From NCBI GenBank assembly GCA_016184235.1, contig JACPDC010000183.1, positions 1 to 5,054 on the forward strand: DNA of 5,054 nt. Direction: 5' to 3'. Position 1 is the stretch's first letter, and each line of letters begins with the position of its first letter. Below, piece by piece: positions 1 through 5,054 of the stretch. The notes under the pieces were generated by a model. The model saw only the letters and a list, made by a program, of their open reading frames with translations. It was not told where the DNA came from and made no database searches. The translations under genes were made by a program, and so were the position numbers. The DNA comes from Deltaproteobacteria bacterium. GTDB taxonomy: Bacteria > Desulfobacterota > Binatia > UBA9968.

Positions 1-865
1 CGCCTTTTATACTGGCCTGATTAGTATCCTTCCCTTCTCCGCTCAGGGCCAGCAGGCTTTCCTTTTCATGCTGGTGGGGATCTTCATCGGCTTCTGGGTA
101 GGGATCCTCCCAGGGCTAGGGGGCGCTGCCACCCTGGCCCTGATGCTCCCATTCATCTACAAAATGGACCCCATATCGGCCTTCGCCTTTCTTTTGGGTT
201 CGAACGCCGTAACCGCCACGACCGGCGATATCACCTCAGTGCTTTTTGGCGTCCCTGGAGAAGGCACGACCGCCGCTACCGTCGTAGACGGCCATCCCAT
301 GGCCAAAAAGGGCGAGGCCGGGAGGGCCCTGGGCGCGGCATTGATGAGCTCGCTCGTGGGCGCTATTTTCGGCGCAATTGCCTTGGCTGTGGCCATCCCC
401 ATCATGAATCCCCTGGTTCTATCCATCGGCGCCCCAGAGTTCTTCATGCTTGCTATCCTCGGGATCACGTTCGTCGCGTCCTTGAGTGGGGGAAACATCG
501 TGAAGGGCCTGACGGCCGGATGCTTTGGCCTTGCATTGGCCACGGTCGGCTTAGATCCGATACGGGCAGTGCCGCGCTTTACTTTTGAGAATGTCCTGGG
601 GCAGAATATTTCGCTCTTTCTGTGGGACGGGGTCGCTCTGGTCTCGGTGACCATAGGGCTGTTCGCCATCCCTGAGATTATTGATCTTGCCATTCAAGGC
701 ACGAGCATCGCGAAAGAAAAGGTGGGAAAAATCGGTGGTGTTTCGGAGGGGGTGAAGGATACGTTCCGCCACTGGTGGCTGGTGCTCAAGTGCAGCGCTT
801 TAGGCGCCTACATCGGCCGCCTTCCGGGAGTCGGCGGCGGCACGGCCCAATGGGTTGCCTACGCC

Positions 866-868
866 TAG
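866..868 (+). other. In-frame TAG interrupting tctA
   Basis: The codons before the stop read GTAQWVAYA and those after read AVQSSPGKERFGKG in the same frame, leading into the conserved AANNS region. TctA proteins commonly have AYAQA here, so the TAG is one C-to-T change from CAG (Gln). TAG also ends the pal gene (4161-4163) and the 4387 gene (4804-4806), so reassignment of amber in this organism is unlikely. The downstream fragment has a GTG at 992, but that codon is the Val of the FGVPGS motif and is not a credible start. Confidence 0.85.
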
Positions 869-1882
869 GCTGTCCAAAGTTCTCCGGGTAAAGAGCGCTT
901 TGGCAAAGGGGCTATAGAAGGGGTCCTCGGGCCAGGCGCAGCCAACAACTCAAAAGAGGGGGGATCGCTGATTCCCACCATCGCGTTTGGCGTGCCGGGC
1001 AGCGTCTCCATGGCTATTCTGCTCGGCGCCTTTCTTATTCAAGGCATCGTTCCAGGCCCGGATTTGCTTGATCCAGCCAAACACCTGACCCTTACTTTCT
1101 CTTTTGTCTGGGTCATCGTGATCGCCAACATCATAACGGTTGCGGTCTGTTTTCTCTTTCTCAACCAATTGGCCAAAATCACTTTCGTCAAGGGAGCGTT
1201 TCTTATCCCATTTCTTCTGCTGCTCATTTATCTGGGCGGCTTCACCGTCAAAAATAGCTTTGGCGATATGATCCTGGTTCTTATCTTTGGCGCGATGGGA
1301 TGGCTGATGATCCAGTTTGACTGGCAGCGTCCGCCTTTGCTTCTTGGGTTGGTTTTGGGGACCATCGCGGAGAGAAACCTCTTCATCTCAATGAGGGCTT
1401 ACGGCACGGAGTGGCTGATGCATCCGGGGGTTATTATCATTGGCCTCCTGATCTTGGGAGCGATCGTCTATTCCCTGCTGCAGATTCGCAAGGAGAGGGC
1501 CAGAGTGGCGGAGGGTGGTTCAGAGACGGCCATGGACGTCCAGATGACGGTCGTCCTAAAGCCCGCCTATCGTATCATCTTTGCCCTCTTTTGGGTGGCG
1601 GCTTTTGGGTATGTGTTGCGAGAGACATATTGGGAGATCCGTCCCATGGAGGAGCAGGCTGCTCTTTTTCCGATAATCGTCGGTATTCCCGGCCTGGCCC
1701 TGGCTGTTCTAGCCTTTGGCCGGGAGTTTTTCGTGATCCTCCGCTCCGGGGCGGCTCAAGCCAATCCTTCAGGGACCACACCATCGGTTGAACCCGTGGT
1801 CATCCGCCGCGCCGTCTCCATCATCTCCTGGACTTTAGGATTTCTCCTGGCGATCTGGCTGATCGGTTTTAATATTGCGGTG

Positions 1883-1890
1883 CCCCTATT
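1883..1890 (+). other. Frameshift in the TctB-like domain
   Basis: Up to about 1885 the frame gives LLAIWLIGFNIAVP, a typical TctB last-third segment. Past this point that frame yields a non-membrane, Arg- and Cys-rich tail ending at 1999. The frame shifted by +1 gives YLKFGSGEKW from 1887, then a hydrophobic helix and FPEGEIFLWLN to the stop at 2025-2027. The net change is a gain of 3n+1 or a loss of 3n+2 bases. Related proteins usually have a few more residues between the VPLF-like and YLK-like segments, so I favour a short deletion of around 11 bases; this is inferred from family memory. Confidence 0.8.
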
Positions 1891-2036
1891 TGAAATTCGG
1901 CTCAGGCGAGAAATGGGGGATCAGCATTGCCTTGACTGTGATAGCCTGGGTCTTTTTTTACGGTCTGTTCGATCATGTCCTCCACCTCCCTTTCCCTGAG
2001 GGGGAGATCTTTCTGTGGTTGAATTAACGCCGCATA

Positions 2037-3491
2037 ATGACGGGTTTTAACCCAATCCTCCAAGGGCCTGGAATCCTCGTCGCAGCTTTGACTGTTCTCT
2101 ACGGCTGCGGCCTCAACAGGCCGGTCATGCAGGAGCGTGTCGAAGGTTTAGGCCGCTTCGAGTTCCGCGAGGCCGCAGCGGGACTGGAGGGGGTTGTGAT
2201 CGGGGCGCCGCACGGGAGGACCGATCGCAATTCGGACATGCTGGCCACGGCGCTGAGCAACCGGACCGGGGCCGGGCTGGCGATCGCCTACGGGTTTCGC
2301 TCCAAGCGAGTGCCTGTGAATCAACCCATCGTCAGGACCGGAGCGCCCCCCGGGTCTTGGAAGTTTCCCCAACGCGGAAGCGTTTTCAGAGAGTATAGAA
2401 AAATTCTCCGCAGGGCGGCCAAAGGAGAGATCGACCTGTATATAGGAGTCCACAAGTGGGGGACGGCAGAGGCTGATCGGATTGAAGTCGCTACCAGCGC
2501 TCTCACGTTTGAGGAAGCGATGGCTCTTAAGGCGGCCTACATGGGGATCCGCGACCGCCTGGCTCCGGCCAAGGGAGCCCCCAGGCTCGAAATGGCCATC
2601 GAGCCGCTGGAGAGGATCTCGTGGCGCGACTCCGGGGTAAAGCACCACGGAGTGCTCCTGATCGCGGAAAAGGGACTGAATATCCGCCTGCCGCAATCCT
2701 TCTCGTCAAACGCAGGAGAGCGGGTCTACGCTGAAATCCTATATCGCTGGATAGAGCAGGTCCTAGTCGTCCTGCGCGATAACCCTTTGGGGCTTCCGCA
2801 GGTCCAGGTCGAGCTCACGGAGCTTGGAAGGTTCGAGCTGGTGCGCTCCGGAAGAGAGCTGTCGGGGGCTGTGATCGGATCCCCTCACGGCAGCTACGAC
2901 GAATTCACGGCGGAAATGGTGAGACGCCTCGGTTATCGGACAGGATTTGCCGCGGTTATCGCCAAGGGCTTTACGCCCACCGAGACCGGCACCACGCGCA
3001 TCAACGTCAACCGGCCCACGGAGAAGATCCCCTATTCGGAAGGGCGCGAACTGCACAGCCGGCGGGCCGGGGAGACCTACCGCGCCTTCAGGGATCTCGT
3101 CTTGAAGGGTTCCGGCGGAGGTCTGGAGCTCTACGTCGATATCCATCAGTACAATACGGACAGCAAAATTCAGGTGGCCACGTTAGGCATCTCTCAGAGG
3201 GAAGCCGAGATCATCAAGAAGAGCTATCGTGGTATCAGGGACCGAACCTTAAAAAGGCGTGCCGACATCCCGGCCGTCGATCTGCTCATAGAGCCGCTCG
3301 ATGAGGTGGACATCGGCGCCTGGGCCGCCAAGACCGAGGGTATCTTGGGTCTGGCCAAGAAGAGTTTGCACTTTGAGCTGCCTAGCCACCAGGTTCTTTC
3401 GAGCAATGAGGCGCGCGAGGCCTACACGGCTATCTTGGCTACCCTTCTTCGAGAAACAGCGCCCATACTGCTGCCGAAGTCGGTGACTTAA
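2037..3491 (+). CDS. Predicted lipoprotein with two tandem N-formylglutamate amidohydrolase-like domains
   Basis: The 484-residue product starts with an uncharged but hydrophobic leader (residues 10-23) ending in LYGC, so C24 could be a lipidated Cys; the lipobox is imperfect. Two homologous domains follow, about 38-246 and 263-479, offset by 225-232 residues: LGRFEF/LGRFEL, GAPHG/GSPHG, VNQP/VNRP, an Ile or Val-His (H139/H370), IEPLE/IEPLD and SSN (223-225/455-457). The order PHG, NRP, DIH matches N-formylglutamate amidohydrolase and related zinc hydrolases (PHSG, DLNRP, DLHS). Likely metal ligands H59/D63/H139 and H284/D288/H370 occur in both copies, but copy 1 has Gln for the Arg of NRP and Gly for the Asp of DIH, so only copy 2 looks fully equipped. 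Substrate is unknown; an amide or peptide-like bond in the periplasm is a guess. ATG 2037 is the first start after the in-frame TAA at 2025; no clear Shine-Dalgarno is seen. An alternative start, Met31 at 2127, would remove the leader. It probably shares a transcript with the transporter 9 bases upstream. Confidence 0.75.
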   Translation: MTGFNPILQGPGILVAALTVLYGCGLNRPVMQERVEGLGRFEFREAAAGLEGVVIGAPHGRTDRNSDMLATALSNRTGAGLAIAYGFRSKRVPVNQPIVRTGAPPGSWKFPQRGSVFREYRKILRRAAKGEIDLYIGVHKWGTAEADRIEVATSALTFEEAMALKAAYMGIRDRLAPAKGAPRLEMAIEPLERISWRDSGVKHHGVLLIAEKGLNIRLPQSFSSNAGERVYAEILYRWIEQVLVVLRDNPLGLPQVQVELTELGRFELVRSGRELSGAVIGSPHGSYDEFTAEMVRRLGYRTGFAAVIAKGFTPTETGTTRINVNRPTEKIPYSEGRELHSRRAGETYRAFRDLVLKGSGGGLELYVDIHQYNTDSKIQVATLGISQREAEIIKKSYRGIRDRTLKRRADIPAVDLLIEPLDEVDIGAWAAKTEGILGLAKKSLHFELPSHQVLSSNEAREAYTAILATLLRETAPILLPKSVT

Positions 3492-3542
3492 GACTTAGCC
3501 GGCTCGTCTCGAACTGCCGGCGCCACGAATTGCGACTTTGGA

Positions 3543-3571
3543 TTGACATCCTAAGGGCGAAGTTGTAAAAA
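3543..3571 (+). promoter_or_regulatory. Candidate sigma-70 promoter for pal
   Basis: A perfect TTGACA (3543-3548) is followed after 17 bases by TAAAAA (3566-3571), a 4/6 match to TATAAT. It lies in the 123-base gap between the upstream stop and the pal start, leaving a leader of roughly 35 bases. A better -10-like TATAGT sits at 3581-3586 but has no -35 at the right distance. The -35 is convincing and the -10 is weak. Confidence 0.45.
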
Positions 3572-3602
3572 CAGCGCTATTATAGTGTATCGCCATAAGC
3601 GA

Positions 3603-3608
3603 AAGGAG
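3603..3608 (+). promoter_or_regulatory. Ribosome binding site that sets the pal start
   Basis: AAGGAG lies 6 bases before ATG 3615. It selects that ATG over the in-frame GTG at 3585, which would add ten mostly charged residues (YRHKRKEKR) before the signal peptide and would place the Shine-Dalgarno inside the coding sequence. Confidence 0.8.
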
Positions 3609-3614
3609 AAAAGA

Positions 3615-4163
3615 ATGACTGATCGACTCAGTGCGGTGCTCTGTGGGTCAATGTTTTTCTCTTTTGTTCTATTAACCGGCTGTCCTCCGCCGGCAACCAC
3701 GCAACCGGACGTTTCTTCTAAAGGAGGGCCTGCAAAAGGGAAAGCCTCGGCTGTCGCGAAGGCTAAGACTTCCGGGTCGAGTCTGGAGGCGGCGCGTCAG
3801 GGTAAGGCCCCCGCCGGAGGACCTCTCAAAGACGTTTATTTTGATTTCGACCGCTATGACCTTAAGACCGATGCGCGGGCCACGCTTAAGACCAACGCCG
3901 ATTGGCTCAAGGCCAACCCGTCCGCCAGGGTGGAGGTCGAGGGTCACGCCGACGAACGGGGGACCAATGAGTACAACCTGGCACTGGGCGCCAAGAGGGC
4001 TCAGGCGGCCAGGGATTACCTCGCCAGCCTGGGCATAGCGAAGGCGCGCCTGTCGACCAAGAGCTACGGCGAAGAGCTGCCGGTCTGCAAGGAACAGAAC
4101 GAGGGCTGCTGGCAGAAGAACCGCCATGACCGCTTTGTTGTCGCCCCTGCGCGGTCAAACTAG
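3615..4163 (+). CDS. pal: Peptidoglycan-associated lipoprotein Pal
   Basis: Pal anchors the outer membrane to peptidoglycan and works with the Tol system in envelope constriction at division. The 182-residue product has a lipoprotein signal ending in LLTGC (lipidated C23), a low-complexity Pro/Ala/Lys/Gly/Ser linker (about 24-72), and an OmpA-type domain (about 73-178). That domain opens with VYFDFDRYDLK and contains GHADERGTNEYN (110-121) followed by LALGAKRAQAARDYL. By homology with OmpA/Pal structures, D113 and R128 should bind the diaminopimelate of the peptidoglycan peptide. SYGEELPVC (150-158) and CWQKNRHDRFVV (165-176) complete the Pal signature. The C158/C165 pair could form a disulfide, a variant also known in other Pal proteins. 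NRHDRF replaces the commoner NRR. Length is normal for Pal. No tolB or ybgF/cpoB is adjacent, and it has its own promoter candidate, so it appears to be monocistronic. Confidence 0.96.
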   Translation: MTDRLSAVLCGSMFFSFVLLTGCPPPATTQPDVSSKGGPAKGKASAVAKAKTSGSSLEAARQGKAPAGGPLKDVYFDFDRYDLKTDARATLKTNADWLKANPSARVEVEGHADERGTNEYNLALGAKRAQAARDYLASLGIAKARLSTKSYGEELPVCKEQNEGCWQKNRHDRFVVAPARSN

Positions 4164-4206
4164 TCCCGCTAACTAAAAGCACGTTCAGACTCCGAGCCTG
4201 TAAATC

Positions 4207-4263
4207 GGGCGGCTTGGGGGTATCGGGGATCGGACCCCGCTGCCCCCACTGCTGCCGTAGCCC
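4207..4263 (+). terminator. GC-rich hairpin after pal, possible terminator
   Basis: The core is TGGGGG (4215-4220) pairing with CCCCCA (4243-4248) around an inner CGGGG (4224-4228) pairing with CCCCG (4235-4239), with a symmetric 3x3 internal loop (TAT/CTG) and a six-base apical loop. Outer bases GGGC at 4207-4210 and GCCC about 4259-4262 may extend it imperfectly. It begins about 50 bases after the pal stop. No U-run follows directly; the nearest T6 is at 4280-4285, so intrinsic termination would be atypical. It could instead protect the 3' end of the pal message. Confidence 0.5.
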
Positions 4264-4288
4264 GCTTCCGTAGCCAACCTTTTTTCGC

Positions 4289-4318
4289 TTGACAAGACCG
4301 GCAGCGTTACAGTATAGG
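4289..4318 (+). promoter_or_regulatory. Sigma-70 type promoter for the lipoprotein/paralogue pair
   Basis: TTGACA (4289-4294) is a perfect -35. After an 18-base spacer, TATAGG (4313-4318) gives a -10 matching TATAAT at four positions. Transcription would start near 4325, leaving a leader of about 60 bases before ATG 4387. The next gene follows the first by 27 bases, so both are probably read from here. The -10 overlaps the first of two 12-base direct repeats, suggesting control by a DNA-binding protein. Confidence 0.6.
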
Positions 4319-4351
4319 GCTTAAGTTGTAGACGCAATTTAGGCCTTAAGT
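4315..4351 (+). repeat. Pair of 12-base direct repeats over the promoter and leader
   Basis: TAGGGCTTAAGT (4315-4326) and TAGGCCTTAAGT (4340-4351) match at 11 of 12 positions and are 25 bases apart start to start. Each contains the palindrome CTTAAG. The first copy covers the end of the -10 element and the expected transcription start, the usual place for a repressor operator. The 25-base spacing is not an exact multiple of a helical turn (about 2.4 turns). A chance or structural origin is possible. Confidence 0.5.
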
Positions 4352-4376
4352 ACCAAGAAGAAATCTAAGGACAACT

Positions 4377-4381
4377 GGAGG
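4377..4381 (+). promoter_or_regulatory. Ribosome binding site of the 4387 lipoprotein gene
   Basis: GGAGG lies 5 bases before ATG 4387, a strong Shine-Dalgarno match that fixes this start. Confidence 0.8.
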
Positions 4382-4386
4382 ATAAA

Positions 4387-4806
4387 ATGAAAGGCTTACT
4401 CTCAATAACAGGTATCGTTCTAGTCTACATGGTTTTTGCCCTTTCCTCGTGCGCTCTGGAACAGGAGATGGCGGCCCCGCCGGCAAAACCGGCCGCGCCG
4501 ATGGTGGCTGAGGCTAAGAAACCGCCGGCGAAGGCGCCGGAAGCCAAGGTGAAGCCGGTAAAGGCTTCCGGAGACATCGGGCTATTGGACCTGGAAAAGA
4601 ACTACGTGATCCTGGTTACCAAGGACGGAAAGCTCATCACCGCGGATTTTAACAATAAGACGAAGGTTCAGAAGCTCGTGCCCCAGGCGGCCAAGATGAG
4701 CGACATCAACCTGGGGCAGAGCGCGGCGGTTACATACGTGACGAAGGGCAGCAAGAACATAGCCACGTCCGTTGAATATACCGTCAAGGCAAAGAAGGGC
4801 GAGTAG
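4387..4806 (+). CDS. Small predicted lipoprotein with a beta-rich domain of unknown function
   Basis: The function is not recognised. The 139-residue product has a lipoprotein signal (hydrophobic 4-19) ending in LSSC, so C22 is the likely lipidated residue; A23 at +2 does not give the classical inner-membrane retention signal, so outer-membrane sorting is plausible. Residues 26-58 are an Ala/Pro/Lys-rich linker suited to spanning the periplasm. Residues 59-133 form a compact domain beginning KASGDIGLLDLEKNYVIL, with alternating hydrophobic residues that suggest short beta strands, then KMSDINLGQSAAVTYVTKG, a pattern reminiscent of small OB-like periplasmic domains such as DUF5666 or DUF1344. 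That resemblance is only a pattern match. The tail is Lys-rich. The gene downstream encodes a paralogue of this domain without the lipid anchor and linker, 27 bases away, probably on the same transcript. Confidence 0.85.
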   Translation: MKGLLSITGIVLVYMVFALSSCALEQEMAAPPAKPAAPMVAEAKKPPAKAPEAKVKPVKASGDIGLLDLEKNYVILVTKDGKLITADFNNKTKVQKLVPQAAKMSDINLGQSAAVTYVTKGSKNIATSVEYTVKAKKGE

Positions 4807-4820
4807 GATTATTATCGAAG

Positions 4821-4825
4821 AGGAG
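4821..4825 (+). promoter_or_regulatory. Ribosome binding site of the 4834 gene
   Basis: AGGAG lies 8 bases before ATG 4834 within a purine-rich stretch, which supports this start for the truncated last gene. Confidence 0.75.
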
Positions 4826-4833
4826 AGACGAAC

Positions 4834-5054
4834 ATGAGAAGAAATCTAACCTGTGCGGCCGTTATCTTAGCGTTTCTCGTGGTAGGTCCGGCATTGGCCC
4901 AGGAAAAGAAGGCCAAACCCTTGAAGGTCAGCGGGGACGTCGGTCTCTTGGATACAGAGAAGAACTATATGATCGTGGTGACCAAAGAGGGCAAGCTTGT
5001 TACCGTGGATTTCGATAAAAAGACCAAGGTCACAAAGTATGTGCCTGAGAAGGC
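4834..5054 (+). CDS. Exported paralogue of the 4387 lipoprotein, 3' truncated
   Basis: The first 73 codons are visible and the frame is open to the window edge. The N-terminus is a Sec signal peptide: MRRN, hydrophobic core about 8-18, then PALA before Q23, giving a likely signal peptidase I cut after A22. There is no Cys at the cut site, so this protein should be soluble in the periplasm. After a short Lys-rich stretch comes KVSGDVGLLDTEKNYMIVV, then TKEGKLVTVDFDKKTKV and YVPEKA. Aligned with residues 59-102 of the upstream lipoprotein it matches at about 30 of 44 positions without gaps, so the two arose by duplication. It lacks the long Ala/Pro linker. Function is unknown. The missing C-terminal half would be expected to resemble the second half of the neighbour's domain. 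Confidence 0.85.
   Translation, partial: MRRNLTCAAVILAFLVVGPALAQEKKAKPLKVSGDVGLLDTEKNYMIVVTKEGKLVTVDFDKKTKVTKYVPEK

Larger units (their letters stand above)
1..2027 (+). pseudogene. TctA-TctB fusion permease of a tripartite tricarboxylate transporter, 5' truncated, disrupted by a stop and a frameshift
   Basis: TctA is the large inner-membrane permease of TTT importers, which take up carboxylates delivered by a periplasmic TctC protein; TctB is the small membrane partner. The frame is open from base 2, so the start lies just outside the window. TctA hallmarks are visible: GILPGLGG (about 101-124), FGVPGE (245-262), VDGHPMAKKGEAGRALG (about 287-337), a second LPGVGGG (821-841), the AANNSKEGG segment (about 941-967) and FGVPGS (986-1003). 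The paired LPG and FGVPG motifs show TctA's internal duplication. From about 1564 a TctB-like segment with four hydrophobic stretches follows in the same chain. The frame is cut by TAG at 866-868 and shifts near 1883-1890; read in the next frame, the tail YLKFGSGEKWGIS...FPEGEIFLWLN runs to TAA at 2025-2027. Repaired, it would be about 675 residues. Sequence between the lesions stays highly TctA-like, so decay is recent or the lesions are sequencing errors. No tctC is in view. Confidence 0.85.

Noticed and set aside
157..693. Long minus-strand open frame of 178 codons opposite tctA
   Set aside because: It is antisense to a strongly conserved TctA sequence, has no ribosome binding site that I can see, and its translation resembles no protein.
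866..868. Pyrrolysine or amber recoding
   Set aside because: TAG ends two other intact genes in this window, and the expected residue is an ordinary Gln one mutation away.
992..1999. Independent gene starting at GTG 992
   Set aside because: The GTG is the Val of the conserved FGVPGS motif, the frame is continuous with tctA upstream, and there is no ribosome binding site, so it is the downstream part of the broken gene.
2148..3146. Several minus-strand open frames opposite the duplicated hydrolase gene
   Set aside because: The plus-strand frame has a clear domain duplication with conserved motifs; the antisense frames are by-products of GC-rich codon usage.
3498..3521. GCCGGC...GCCGGC inverted repeat after the hydrolase stop, possible terminator
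   Set aside because: The stem is only 6 bases with a 12-base loop and no T-run follows, so it is too weak to call.
3858..3895. Repeated CTTAAGACC within pal, similar to the CTTAAG of the promoter repeats
   Set aside because: Both copies encode LKT in the OmpA domain and lack the flanking TAGG; coding constraint and chance explain them.
3672..4182. Antisense and alternative-frame ORFs over pal
   Set aside because: Pal is unmistakable in its own frame; the others are Arg/Pro-rich shadows.

Overview
The window reads as a chromosomal piece from a moderately GC-rich Gram-negative (diderm) bacterium. Diderm is supported directly by a Pal-type peptidoglycan-associated lipoprotein, two further predicted lipoproteins and a periplasmic protein. 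The Pal variant with a Cys pair near its C-terminus and the fused TctA-TctB transporter would fit deltaproteobacteria-like or deep-branching soil/subsurface lineages (for example Rokubacteria, NC10 or Tectomicrobia-type genomes), but that placement is a guess.

Layout, all on the + strand. Positions 1-2027 hold a 5'-truncated gene for a tripartite tricarboxylate transporter (TTT) membrane protein in which the large TctA permease is fused to a C-terminal TctB-like domain. The reading frame is broken twice: an in-frame TAG at 866-868 where homologues usually carry Gln, and a frameshift near 1883-1890, after which the TctB domain continues in another frame to a proper stop at 2025-2027. It is best called a young pseudogene or a sequence containing errors. 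Nine bases after that stop begins a 484-residue predicted lipoprotein or exported protein (2037-3491) made of two tandem copies of a roughly 215-residue domain resembling N-formylglutamate amidohydrolase. This is the least ordinary gene here; its two copies differ at residues expected to matter for catalysis.

After a 123-base gap with a plausible sigma-70 promoter comes pal (3615-4163), which stands alone rather than next to tolB. A 223-base intergenic region follows, with a GC-rich hairpin, a good TTGACA promoter and a pair of 12-base direct repeats lying over the -10 region and early leader. It leads into two adjacent paralogous envelope genes: a 139-residue lipoprotein (4387-4806) and a signal-peptide-bearing protein (4834 to the window end, truncated). 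Both share a small all-beta-looking domain of unknown function.

The genes share an envelope theme: substrate import, an exported metal-dependent hydrolase candidate, outer-membrane anchoring, and small periplasmic proteins. I see no RNA genes, insertion sequences, CRISPR arrays or phage genes. The strongest leads are the duplicated hydrolase-like protein next to the broken transporter and the lipoprotein/secreted paralogue pair with its repeat-bearing promoter.
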